From: JAAYRG01 sp964643255
GTDB taxonomy: Bacteria > Bacillota > Clostridia > Lachnospirales > Lachnospiraceae
Length of the DNA: 64,000 nt
Assembly: GCA_964643255.1 (NCBI GenBank)
Contig: CAZXSM010000002.1
Location: 5,555 to 69,554, forward strand
Reading direction: 5' to 3'
This document shows positions 1 to 7,549 of the stretch, piece by piece. Within the stretch, counting starts at the first letter, position 1. The number at the start of each line of letters is the position of its first letter. The notes under the pieces are model-generated. The model saw only the letters and a list, made by a program, of their open reading frames with translations. It made no database searches and had not been told where the DNA came from. The translations under genes were made by a program, and so were the position numbers.

Positions 1-1253
1 AGTTCACGGGCAACTTGGTTAGTTCTTTTATAAAACTCATCATCATCCATAGATTCATTGATACGCACTCCCCATAATATTATAGAAGTATGGTTACGGT
101 ACTGACTTACCATATCTCTAACATTTTCTACAGCTTGATTTTTCCATTCTTCATCACCTATATACTGCCAGCCTGGAAACTCTGTAAAAACAAGTAGGCC
201 AATTTCATCACACCTATCTATAAAATGATGAGACTGAGGATAATGGGATGTCCTAACTGAATTTAAGCCAAGTTCATACTTTAATATGTCTGCATCTAGC
301 TTTTGCATAGACTCAGGCATGGCATATCCTACGTATGGGTAACTTTGATGTCGATTCAGGCCACGGATTTTCACTTTTCTATTATTTAAATAGAAGCCAT
401 CCTTCTTAAAGACTCCTTTTCTAAAGCCTACCCTTGTAATCTTATTATCTATTTCTTGGTCATTTACTAAAATAAGAGTTTTTATATCGTATAGGACAGG
501 ATTGTCAATATCCCAAAGTTCTATCCCCTCTTTGTTAAAGCTCAACTTAGTATTTAAATCAGATAAGATAGATTCCCCTAAAACCTTGTAATCCTCTTCA
601 TCCTTTTTCTTAATATATTGAATTACACGAGTATTATCCTGAATATTATTTAAGGTAATTTCTGACTTTATATCTACTTGTCTTGTATTAACAAGATTAC
701 CCCTCTTATCAACCTCTCTAATATTAGAAGGCTCACCTATCTCCACATTAGAATGGATAAATATATCTTCAATATGAGTAGTATTCAAAACCTCAAGATA
801 AACTTCTCGATATATTCCACCATAAGTCATGTAATCAATTACAAAACCAAAAGGGGGTATGTTTCTGTCTTCTCTACTATCTACTTTTATCACTAAGATA
901 TTATCTTGTCCGTAAACAAGATCTTCACTTAAGTCTATGGAAAATGCAGTGTAACCACAGTGATGTTCTCCTATCTTCTTACCATTTAAGAAAACTTCAC
1001 TTTCATGGGCTGCCCCATCAATAGTAAGAATAATTCGCTTTCCTTCCCAAGACTCTGGAGCAGATATTATTCTCCTATAACCACTTATCATTTGATAAGT
1101 CTCTTCATCAAAATAGTTAAAGGGAGTTTCTACACAAGTATGAGGAAGTCTAACCTTCTCCATCTCACTAGAATCAAAATCCTTGTTTAAAATCTTACCA
1201 TCAAAACTTTCTGTAAATCTCCAATCCTTATTTAAATATATTCGCTTTCTCAA
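1..1253 (-). CDS. Glycoside hydrolase family 2 (beta-galactosidase/glucuronidase type), N-terminal part, runs off window
   Basis: I translated this region by hand because it has no stop inside the window. About 417 residues read without interruption. They give a sugar-binding jelly-roll (DWRF, RLPH, motif FLNGKKIGEHHCGY), an immunoglobulin-like middle domain, and the start of a TIM barrel (IRGLNRHQ, RTSHYPQ, VFTEFPGW). The barrel ends in ILWGVRINES, the NE motif that holds the acid/base glutamate in GH2 enzymes. The nucleophile half lies beyond base 1. I place the start at a TTG at 1253, five bases after the Shine-Dalgarno-like AAGGTAGGTG. The gene begins 16 bases after the TetR-type gene stops, so the two are probably one operon. 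It should hydrolyse a beta-galactoside or beta-glucuronide; the exact sugar cannot be told. There is no signal peptide, so it is probably cytoplasmic. Confidence 0.9.
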   Translation of the reverse strand, partial: MRKRIYLNKDWRFTESFDGKILNKDFDSSEMEKVRLPHTCVETPFNYFDEETYQMISGYRRIISAPESWEGKRIILTIDGAAHESEVFLNGKKIGEHHCGYTAFSIDLSEDLVYGQDNILVIKVDSREDRNIPPFGFVIDYMTYGGIYREVYLEVLNTTHIEDIFIHSNVEIGEPSNIREVDKRGNLVNTRQVDIKSEITLNNIQDNTRVIQYIKKKDEEDYKVLGESILSDLNTKLSFNKEGIELWDIDNPVLYDIKTLILVNDQEIDNKITRVGFRKGVFKKDGFYLNNRKVKIRGLNRHQSYPYVGYAMPESMQKLDADILKYELGLNSVRTSHYPQSHHFIDRCDEIGLLVFTEFPGWQYIGDEEWKNQAVENVRDMVSQYRNHTSIILWGVRINESMDDDEFYKRTNQVARE

Positions 1254-1269
1254 TTCTACACCTACCTTA

Positions 1270-1842
1270 TTATATTATTGCTATTCCATCCATTAAAATA
1301 TCTACTACTTCATCAAGAGCGTCCTTATAGGTAATATTATTCTGAACCAGAACATCTCTTTTAAAAAACTGTTCAATACTTGCTTCAAACATAGTTTTTA
1401 AAATTGGAATATTAAAGATTCTTATCACTCCCTCTTCCATCCCCTGCTCTAGAAGCTCAATTGTACTTTCCCAGCCAGTTTCAAGACGCATTTCTACCTT
1501 TTGATAGGTCTTTGGATACTTATCTTTCAAAACATATAATTCTTGAAAGTTAACATCCTTATATGCTTCTGGAAGTACCGTTAGAATACTTCTGATTTTA
1601 GCTTCTGTTGACATAGTTTCATCATCAATAATCTTTTGTTCACTTTCCTTAATTGAGTCAAATATATAATCTACCATAGTTAGAAATAAATCTTCCTTAC
1701 TAATAAACACGGTATAAATTGTTTTCTTACTAATTCCTTGCAAAGAAGCAATATCATCTAGGGTAAACTTAAGACCTTTTTCATTAAATATATGAATTGT
1801 TGTATCTAATATTTGGTTTTTCAGCTCTATTTTGTCATTCAA
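1270..1842 (-). CDS. TetR/AcrR-family transcriptional regulator
   Basis: A 190-residue protein with the TetR N-terminal helix-turn-helix at about residues 8-55 (ILDTTIHIFNEKGLKFTLDDIAS, then the recognition helix ISKKTIYTVFISKEDLF). The divergent all-helical C-terminal half should bind an effector and dimerise. The start follows AAGGAGTG. It lies immediately upstream of, and in line with, the GH2 glycosidase gene, so it is a plausible local repressor of that gene and of itself. Its ligand is unknown. A near-palindrome sits just downstream of its own promoter (see 1884-1948). Confidence 0.88.
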   Translation of the reverse strand: MNDKIELKNQILDTTIHIFNEKGLKFTLDDIASLQGISKKTIYTVFISKEDLFLTMVDYIFDSIKESEQKIIDDETMSTEAKIRSILTVLPEAYKDVNFQELYVLKDKYPKTYQKVEMRLETGWESTIELLEQGMEEGVIRIFNIPILKTMFEASIEQFFKRDVLVQNNITYKDALDEVVDILMDGIAII

Positions 1843-1883
1843 AATTATATATCACTCCTTTTCAAAAGAAATTATAGTTGGTT

Positions 1884-1948
1884 GGAAACTGTAAATCGAT
1901 TTTGAGTTTCCATATTTTTATCTTAGATGCAAGTTACAATTTTGTCAA
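1884..1948 (-). promoter_or_regulatory. Promoter and probable operator of the TetR-GH2 operon
   Basis: On the minus strand, TTGACA (1943-1948) and TAAGAT (1920-1925) are separated by 17 bases, a good sigma-A promoter. Directly downstream, 1884-1911 is a 28-bp near-palindrome, 12 of 14 positions paired, with outer arms GGAAACT/AGTTTCC. Its position over the expected start site suits an autorepressing TetR operator. The binding assignment is inference. Confidence 0.55.
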
Positions 1949-2068
1949 GCTAAAATAATATTTTTAGTACAATTTTACTCTTTCTGAGAGTTTAGATAGA
2001 TGGTGAGGCCTAATGAAAAAATCTACACTGTGATAGTCTTGATAAGGGGAAGAATTAATAAATAAGAT

Positions 2069-2110
2069 GGTAGTAAATTAATAATTAATGGTAGTAAATT
2101 AATAATTATT
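2069..2110 (+). repeat. 21-bp tandem duplication
   Basis: Two adjacent copies of a 21-base unit beginning GGTAGTAAATTAATAATTA (2069-2089 and 2090-2110) differ only near the end. They sit at the broken 5' edge of the decayed GGDEF gene and probably arose by slippage after it lost function. Confidence 0.8.
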
Positions 2111-2391
2111 GGTGCCTTTTCCCTTTTAATTTCTTCTGTCAATGATATCTTATACCATAGTAAATTTATGAAAGAAGAAGGCAATATGGTTTTAAAGTCT
2201 CTAATTAAAAGAGGTAACCTAAGCTCAGTTGGTCAGCTAATCTTTGCTGCCATAATTTCCCATTATCAAATTTAGCTGCTCGCTATGGTGGTGAGGAGTT
2301 TATAGCTATCCTTCCTGAAATAGGTAAAAAAGATGCTCTTTATGTGGCTGAAACTTTAAGAGAAAATATCTATTCACTTAAGATTCCCCAT
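2108..2391 (+). pseudogene. Remnant of a 7TM (7TMR-DISM-like) - GGDEF diguanylate cyclase
   Basis: Two coding fragments lie in different frames. Bases 2108-2275 read as a membrane-protein piece containing SSVNDILYHSKF and GNLSSVGQLIFAAIIS, typical of the 7TM sensor part of DISM receptors, and end in a stop. From 2272 another frame reads ARYGGEEFIAILPEIGKKDA and continues to YSLKIPHE, the catalytic GGDEF loop (here GGEEF) and following helix. The receiver end, linker and most of the cyclase domain between them are missing, so this is a deletion-scarred pseudogene. A terminator still follows it. The stretch 1949-2068 upstream holds nothing I can assign. Confidence 0.72.
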
Positions 2392-2392
2392 G

Positions 2393-2420
2393 AAAAATCC
2401 CCTGTTAAACAGGGGTTTTT
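2393..2420 (+). terminator. Rho-independent terminator of the decayed GGDEF gene
   Basis: The stem CCCCTG/CAGGGG with loop TTAAA is flanked by A and T runs and ends in six T. It would work for plus-strand transcripts and, in part, for the opposite direction. Confidence 0.75.
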
Positions 2421-2455
2421 TATGTGATACTCTATTTATTTGTGTTTATTTAGTA

Positions 2456-2818
2456 TTACTTTGTAAAAGTGCGTAATTGTATTGATACACCATCTGGATC
2501 ATATACATAAAAATATCGTGTTCCATCATCTGGATACTGAATTGGTGAAGGATTTAAATCCTTATCTTGGGCAACCTTATGCATTTCTTCCAATTTATCT
2601 GTCTCAAAACATATAAACATACCCTTACCTTCAAATGTCTGACCTTCAGGTATATGGAGAAGTTCTATCTCAGTCCCTCCATTTTTGTCAGCCATAAAAG
2701 CAAGTTCAGCTGTTCCTGCTTTAAATCTGCGAGAAACTACTAATTCTGTAATCGTTTCATAAAACTTTATTGATTTTTCTAAGTTTTTGACTCTTAAGGT
2801 CACATGTTTAATATTCAT
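2456..2818 (-). CDS. VOC-family (glyoxalase/bleomycin-resistance fold) protein with incomplete metal site
   Basis: A 120-residue protein with the paired beta-alpha-beta-beta-beta modules of the vicinal-oxygen-chelate family: KHVTLRVKNLEKSIKFYE at the front, YVYDPDGVSIQLR at the end. It resembles lactoylglutathione lyase in length and layout. Compared with glyoxalase I, His5 and Glu52 of the metal site are present. The position of the third ligand reads GMFICF instead of the usual H-x-aF, and the last glutamate is Gln114. A genuine glyoxalase I activity is therefore doubtful, and a binding or resistance role is possible. It is a stand-alone gene with SD AAAGGTGG. Confidence 0.8.
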   Translation of the reverse strand: MNIKHVTLRVKNLEKSIKFYETITELVVSRRFKAGTAELAFMADKNGGTEIELLHIPEGQTFEGKGMFICFETDKLEEMHKVAQDKDLNPSPIQYPDDGTRYFYVYDPDGVSIQLRTFTK

Positions 2819-2848
2819 ATAACAACCACCTTTTTGTAATTTTAAATT

Positions 2849-3553
2849 TTATTTATTTAAGTATTTATCATCTTCGTCTTCTGAATCTCTTCGTCCAACT
2901 TCTTCAAGTAATCTCATCTTAACCCCTTCTGCAAGGGCCCTGTATATTTTCTTTATACCATCTTCGTCTAGTCCATCTATTCCTTGACTGGTAGATTGAC
3001 TAAGGCTCTTATACTTGCTGCCAGCACTTATCTTAAAGTTCATTAATTCAACATTTCCACCGTCATCATTAAGAGCTTTTTTAACTTTAACGATATAATT
3101 CTGAGTTTCTTTAAAAGGTGGTACACCACCATACTTTGCTACATTTCCTGGCCCAGCATTATAGCCTGCTAGTGTTAATTCTAGATTACCATCATACTTT
3201 TTATATAACTGGGATAAATATTTTGCTCCACCATGTATATTTTGAACAGGGTCAAATACATCTGTAACTCCTAGCCCTTTTGCTGTAGCAGGCATAAGTT
3301 GCATTACTCCACTTGCTCCAGCAGAAGAAACTGCATTAGGATTATAATTTGACTCCACTTTTGCCACTGCCTTTAGAAGGTTAGCAGGAACACCGTATTT
3401 GTTAGCTGCATCTTGGAATATATTATTAGCATTTACTTCTTTCTTATTATTGGCATTTAATACCTCTTCAAAACTGGTATCTTTTGTATCATTAGTTTTT
3501 AATGTACTTTGATTGTTTATAACCGTATTGTTTCGAACTTTATCTATGTTCAT
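2849..3553 (-). CDS. Lytic transglycosylase (SLT domain)
   Basis: A 234-residue protein. Residues about 45-160 form a lysozyme-like SLT domain with AVAKVESNYNPNAVSSAGA (catalytic Glu in VES), GVMQLMPATA and LAGYNAGPGNV, all hallmarks of family 1 transglycosylases that cut the peptidoglycan glycan strand to 1,6-anhydro-MurNAc ends. There is no signal peptide. The N-terminal 40 residues are low-complexity Asn/Lys-rich, and the C-terminal 60 residues are charged. This layout is common in clostridial SLT proteins exported by other routes or tied to flagella or sporulation, but nothing nearby confirms that. SD AAGGAGAT. Confidence 0.88.
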   Translation of the reverse strand: MNIDKVRNNTVINNQSTLKTNDTKDTSFEEVLNANNKKEVNANNIFQDAANKYGVPANLLKAVAKVESNYNPNAVSSAGASGVMQLMPATAKGLGVTDVFDPVQNIHGGAKYLSQLYKKYDGNLELTLAGYNAGPGNVAKYGGVPPFKETQNYIVKVKKALNDDGGNVELMNFKISAGSKYKSLSQSTSQGIDGLDEDGIKKIYRALAEGVKMRLLEEVGRRDSEDEDDKYLNK

Positions 3554-3620
3554 CTTGATCTCCTTATTAAATAGATATAGTAAAATAATAAATACAATCT
3601 TATTATACTATATTTTATCC

Positions 3621-4811
3621 TTAACTTGCCTTGAAATTATAAACAGGCTTAATTATTTTTATAACTTCTACAGTGTCTCCTATGTTATCTAATATCTCTT
3701 CTATAGGTTTATATGCCATTGGGGCTTCATCTAAAGTAGATGAGTTTACGCTAGTTGTATATATTCCGTCCATTTCCGTATGAAAGTCATTAAGATTTAA
3801 AGTCTTTTTTGCTTGTGTCCTACTCATCAATCTTCCAGCTCCATGGGGTGCTGATTGGTTCCAGTCATCATTTCCAAGGCCTCTTCCAATAATACATCCG
3901 TCTCTCATATTTATAGGAATTAATACTATCTCATCTTTCTTTGCAGAAATAGCACCTTTTCTAACTATATTGGTTTCATGGTCAATATAATTATGAATGG
4001 TTGTGAAATGTCCAAGACTTGTTAGCCCGTAGTTATCCAGTATTAAGTTCATTATAGTTTCTCGGTTAAAGTCAGCATACTCTTGACATATCTTCATATC
4101 ATGAAGGTATTCCTCTCTGTAGCGTCCCGTTAGATAGCATAGATCTTTAGGAATATCTAGTTTCTTTGGTCTAAACTCTCTGTTTAGTTTTTTTATAGCT
4201 TTTTGTATTTGATCCTTTTTTCCGCTTTCTTTATATTCCTTAATAATTTGTTCTTTTCTTTCATATACTTGGCCTTTTCCTTGCATTAATTCAATAGCCA
4301 ACTTCTGATAATAATCTGCTACTTGCTTACCTAGATTTCTACTACCCGTATGAATAACTAGATATTTGTTGTTATCATCATCTTTGCCCACTTCTATAAA
4401 ATGATTTCCACCACCAAGACTTCCAATACTTCTTTCAATTCTTTTAGTATTCTTCAACTCTCTATAGCAATGTAAGTCTTTAAGTTTATCGAACCGGACT
4501 GTTCTTCCGTCGTGTACATTTCTTCCGCTAGGTATATGTTTTCTAATTATTTTATCTAGTTTTCCATAGTTAAGGTCAATGTCGCCTAGCTTAACAGTTA
4601 ACATACCACATCCAATATCTACACCTACAATGTTAGGTATTAGCTTGTCTCCTAAGTCTGCTGTAAAACCAATAACACAGCCTTTTCCAGCATGTACATC
4701 AGGCATAATCCTGATTTTGCAATCCTTAAATGCCGGCTGGCTAGCTAAGACTTCTACTTGGTTTAATGCTTGGGATTCAATGTTATCAGTAAATATTTTT
4801 ACATTATTCAT
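3621..4811 (-). CDS. rtcB: RNA-splicing ligase RtcB family
   Basis: A 396-residue RNA ligase of the RtcB family, which joins 2',3'-cyclic phosphate or 3'-phosphate ends to 5'-OH ends using GTP and Mn2+. Visible landmarks are PDVHAGKG (36-43), GVDIGCG with metal ligands Asp65 and Cys68, GGGNHF (133-138), HTGSRNLG (His154) and APHGAGRLMSR with the guanylated His323. The frame is open up to 5012, but I choose ATG 4811. It follows AAGGATGAG, a promoter sits at 4897-4925, and the upstream extension would read through the terminator of the preceding gene. No archease or RtcA gene is next to it. It probably repairs or heals cleaved RNA under stress. Confidence 0.93.
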   Translation of the reverse strand: MNNVKIFTDNIESQALNQVEVLASQPAFKDCKIRIMPDVHAGKGCVIGFTADLGDKLIPNIVGVDIGCGMLTVKLGDIDLNYGKLDKIIRKHIPSGRNVHDGRTVRFDKLKDLHCYRELKNTKRIERSIGSLGGGNHFIEVGKDDDNNKYLVIHTGSRNLGKQVADYYQKLAIELMQGKGQVYERKEQIIKEYKESGKKDQIQKAIKKLNREFRPKKLDIPKDLCYLTGRYREEYLHDMKICQEYADFNRETIMNLILDNYGLTSLGHFTTIHNYIDHETNIVRKGAISAKKDEIVLIPINMRDGCIIGRGLGNDDWNQSAPHGAGRLMSRTQAKKTLNLNDFHTEMDGIYTTSVNSSTLDEAPMAYKPIEEILDNIGDTVEVIKIIKPVYNFKAS

Positions 4812-4896
4812 TATCTCATCCTTTTTAAAATCTAAAATAGAAAATTTACTTATATATCTTATATATCTTATACTTTGCACTTTTCTACTTAATGAC

Positions 4897-4925
4897 ATTA
4901 TAGCAAAGTTCCCTACTAGTCGCAA
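4897..4925 (-). promoter_or_regulatory. Sigma-A promoter of rtcB
   Basis: On the minus strand TTGCGA (4920-4925), a 17-base spacer and a consensus TATAAT (4897-4902). It gives a leader of about 80 bases before the ATG at 4811 and supports that start. Confidence 0.7.
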
Positions 4926-4993
4926 CAGTCTGGTATAAGCTAACCCTTTAGTATCTAGATAAGCCAAACATTTGTTACACATATTATAAAAAC

Positions 4994-5039
4994 AAAAAGT
5001 CCCATCTAGCAAACATAATGTCTTGTAGATGGGACTTTT
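4994..5039 (-). terminator. Terminator of the copZ-like gene
   Basis: A 14-bp stem (arms 4995-5008 and 5026-5039, AAAAGTCCCATCTA and its complement), with a T run following on the minus strand. It lies 35 bases after the copZ-like stop and insulates rtcB. Confidence 0.85.
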
Positions 5040-5073
5040 ATAAAAATGTATATTATAAGGGGATTTAATCTAT

Positions 5074-5301
5074 TTATCTTGCTCTAGTTTTTTTCACTTC
5101 GTATCCAAGTGATGTAATTGCATTTTCAATATCATCTGTAGATACTTTATCTTCATCAAAATCTAATTTTACTTTACTTGAGTTAAAAAGTACTTTAACA
5201 CTTTCTGAATCTACACCATCTAATCCTTTTAGTGAATTATCTATTTTTTGTACACATGATGGACAAGTAAGTGTATCTAATTGAATTACTGCTTTTTTCA
5301 T
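5074..5301 (-). CDS. Heavy-metal-associated (CopZ-like) metallochaperone
   Basis: A 75-residue single HMA domain with the metal-binding loop LTCPSCVQKI (Cys13, Cys16) and the expected beta-alpha-beta-beta-alpha-beta pattern, ending ITSLGYEV. It should carry Cu(I) or another soft metal to a P1B ATPase. The ATPase gene lies 144 bases upstream on the same strand and has no HMA domain of its own, which suggests the two act together. The gap between them holds a separate promoter with an FNR-type box, so the chaperone can be expressed on its own. Confidence 0.9.
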   Translation of the reverse strand: MKKAVIQLDTLTCPSCVQKIDNSLKGLDGVDSESVKVLFNSSKVKLDFDEDKVSTDDIENAITSLGYEVKKTRAR

Positions 5302-5351
5302 AATAAATCTCTCCTTTATTTTTTTTGATTGTTTTTTCTTCTTGTAATTAT

Positions 5352-5396
5352 ATTATATACTATATTGTTGATAAATAAATTGATTTAAATCAATTT
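5352..5396 (-). promoter_or_regulatory. FNR/CRP-type box and promoter of the copZ-like gene
   Basis: 5377-5396 is a perfect 20-bp palindrome, AAATTGATTTAAATCAATTT, containing the FNR half-sites TTGAT-N4-ATCAA (5380-5393, centre 5386.5). On the minus strand a TATAAT (5357 to 5352) predicts a start near 5345, which puts the box centre at about -41.5, the classic class II activator position. The regulator itself is not in the window. Confidence 0.65.
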
Positions 5397-5426
5397 TTAT
5401 AATTTATTTTCTATTATTATTTTATA

Positions 5427-5465
5427 TTTACTATAAATTAGAATCTTATCTTAATTTATAGTAAA
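5427..5465 (-). repeat. Hairpin overlapping the stop codon of the CPG-type ATPase
   Basis: Perfect 14-bp inverted repeat TTTACTATAAATTA (5427-5440) and its complement (5452-5465) with an 11-base loop, overlapping the last codons and stop of the ATPase. No T run follows on the minus strand, so it is more likely an mRNA end-stabilising hairpin or weak terminator than a strong terminator. Confidence 0.6.
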
Positions 5466-7302
5466 GTAATCTCATACCATTAAAGATAACTACTAAAATA
5501 CTTGCTTGGTGGACCAACATACCTATTGACATATTCATCCAGTCACTAAAGAATACACTTGCTAGTAGTACTAATACAACACCTACTGCAATAACAATAT
5601 TTTGTCTCATATTAGATGCTGTTGCTTTTGCTAATCCTAGGGCATGAGGTAGACGAGAGAAATCTGAGTTGGCGAGTACAACATCTGATGTTTCAATAGC
5701 TACATCTGTGCCACTTCCCATAGCAATTCCTATTTCAGCTAAGGCTAATGATGGACTATCATTTACTCCGTCTCCAACAAATGCTACAATCTGACCTCTA
5801 TCTTGCAATTCTTTAATATAGGCAGACTTATCTTCTGGTAACATATGCCCATGAGCTTCTGTAAGCCCAAGTTCTTTAGCTACTACATCAACTGTTCCTT
5901 GATTGTCACCTGATAAAACTACTAAGTTTTTAACACCTAGGTCTTTTAACTTTTGCAAATGTTCTTTTACATTTTCTCTAATTTGATCTCTAATACCCAT
6001 TAGCATTTTAAGTTCGCCGTCAACAGATGTAATTACTAGTGAATTACCTCTTTCTTCAAAATACTTAATATCAGAAAGCGCCTCTTTACTTATATTAACA
6101 TTTTCTTTTTCCATAAGTGCATAATTACCCACTGCTACTCTCTTACCATCTACATCTGCTACAATTCCTCCACCCTTAACAACATCAGTATTTTCAACTG
6201 TATACGAAGTGGTATCTCCAATATAATCTACTATAGCTTTTGCAAGTGGATGATCAGATTCTTTTTCAATACTTGATATATAAGCTAAAACTTTATCCAA
6301 GTTATCTTCATCAACATAAGTTTTAGTGTCTGCTACTTCAGGGTTTCCTATTGTCAAAGTTCCTGTTTTATCAAATACCATCGTATCTACTTTACTAAAG
6401 TCTTGAATTACCTCACTACCCTTTAACAATACGCCGTTTTTTGCTCCATTACCAAGACCAGCTACGTTTGAAACTGGTACACCGATAACAAGTGCTCCTG
6501 GGCAACCTAGAACCAAGATTGTTATTGCCAGTGGTAGATTTTGAGTAACTAGATATACAATTATTCCTAGTAGCAAAACTGCTGGAGTATACCATTTTGA
6601 AAATCTGTCAATAAAACGTTCCGCTTCAGACTTTGAATCTTGAGCTTCTTCTACTAATTCAATGATTTTACCAAAGGTTGTATCTTCTCCAACACGATCT
6701 GCCCTAATTTGAATAGTTCCATTCTCTAAGATCGTTCCAGCATATACTCCTGAGTCTATTTCTTTAGAAACTGGAAGAGACTCACCTGTTATACTAGCTT
6801 CATTTATATTTCCTTGACCTACTAGGACAGTTCCATCAACTGGTACTTTCGCACCTGTTTTAACAAGAAGTATATCTCCTTCATCTACATCCCAGACATC
6901 TACTTCTTCAAACTCCCCATCTTCCCTTTGTTTTAGGGCCGTATCTGGTGCCATTTCTGTTAATTCCTTAATAGCTGAACGAGTTTTGTTTAATGTTCTT
7001 TGTTCTAAGAAAGCACCAAAGAGGAATAAGAAGGTAACAACTGCTGATTCTTCATATTCACCTATATAAAATGCTCCAAGAACTGCTATAGTAACTAGTA
7101 AATCTATACTTATAACCTTAACTTTTATTGCTTGATATGCTTGAATTGCTATAGGTAAGAAACCTATAATACCTGCAATTATAAATGCTACATTTGTTAC
7201 TTGTGTTTTTTGAAAACCAAATCTACTAATATAACCGATTGCTAGTAAAATAGCACTTACTAATGTTATTTGATTTTTCTTACTTAATATAAATCTTTGC
7301 AT
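5446..7302 (-). CDS. Heavy-metal P1B-type ATPase with CPG motif
   Basis: A 618-residue membrane pump. It has N-terminal membrane helices without a metal-binding domain, actuator TGES (172-175), a metal-site helix with CPG at 267-269, phosphorylation motif DKTGTLT at Asp311, the SDHPLA motif of heavy-metal pumps, and GDGVNDSPSLA. Zn/Cd/Pb and Cu pumps of this family normally carry CPC in the metal-site helix. The Cys-Pro-Gly here is a distinct variant, so the exported metal cannot be read from the sequence. The separate CopZ-like gene downstream may supply the metal. The gene sits between it and a Ric-like gene, a context of redox, iron-sulfur or NO stress. A 48-bp dyad lies 117 bases upstream. 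Confidence 0.93.
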   Translation of the reverse strand: MQRFILSKKNQITLVSAILLAIGYISRFGFQKTQVTNVAFIIAGIIGFLPIAIQAYQAIKVKVISIDLLVTIAVLGAFYIGEYEESAVVTFLFLFGAFLEQRTLNKTRSAIKELTEMAPDTALKQREDGEFEEVDVWDVDEGDILLVKTGAKVPVDGTVLVGQGNINEASITGESLPVSKEIDSGVYAGTILENGTIQIRADRVGEDTTFGKIIELVEEAQDSKSEAERFIDRFSKWYTPAVLLLGIIVYLVTQNLPLAITILVLGCPGALVIGVPVSNVAGLGNGAKNGVLLKGSEVIQDFSKVDTMVFDKTGTLTIGNPEVADTKTYVDEDNLDKVLAYISSIEKESDHPLAKAIVDYIGDTTSYTVENTDVVKGGGIVADVDGKRVAVGNYALMEKENVNISKEALSDIKYFEERGNSLVITSVDGELKMLMGIRDQIRENVKEHLQKLKDLGVKNLVVLSGDNQGTVDVVAKELGLTEAHGHMLPEDKSAYIKELQDRGQIVAFVGDGVNDSPSLALAEIGIAMGSGTDVAIETSDVVLANSDFSRLPHALGLAKATASNMRQNIVIAVGVVLVLLASVFFSDWMNMSIGMLVHQASILVVIFNGMRLLYYKLR

Positions 7303-7418
7303 TATACTCGCCTCCTGATTTTTATATCTTACTTTATATTTATATTTAAATAGAATTTTACTACAATAATTATTTACCTTGAATTTAATATATTTATTTG
7401 TTTAAAATATATATTAAT

Positions 7419-7466
7419 ATTCTAAGAATCTAGCTTAAGTCTTTTAAGATTCTAGACTCTTAGAAT
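7419..7466. repeat. 48-bp dyad upstream of the CPG ATPase
   Basis: Arms ATTCTAAGAATCTAG (7419-7433) and CTAGACTCTTAGAAT (7452-7466) pair at 14 of 15 positions, and an inner CTTAA/TTAAG extends the symmetry. Neither strand shows a T run, so it is not a classical terminator. It could be a regulator site or leader structure for the ATPase. Confidence 0.6.
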
Positions 7467-7503
7467 GGGATTTTCTAATTAATAATCTATAATCTTAGTT
7501 AAG

Positions 7504-7541
7504 TCTCCAGAAGTAAGTTTGCTAATGACTACCTCTGGAGA
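7504..7541 (-). terminator. Possible weak terminator of the ric-like gene
   Basis: Inverted repeat TCTCCAGA/TCTGGAGA starting nine bases after the stop of the ric-like gene. There is no clear T run, so termination is only a suggestion. Confidence 0.4.
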
Positions 7542-7549
7542 TAGTATTC

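Noticed and set aside
678..1190. Short plus-strand ORFs of 60-72 codons
   Set aside because: They lie opposite the long uninterrupted GH2 frame, have no ribosome sites and no recognisable content.
4579..4938. A 119-codon plus-strand ORF opposite rtcB
   Set aside because: It is a shadow of the rtcB gene with no ribosome site.
4812..5012. Longer RtcB with 67 extra N-terminal residues
   Set aside because: The extension reads through the copZ terminator and the rtcB promoter and does not resemble the family's N-terminus.
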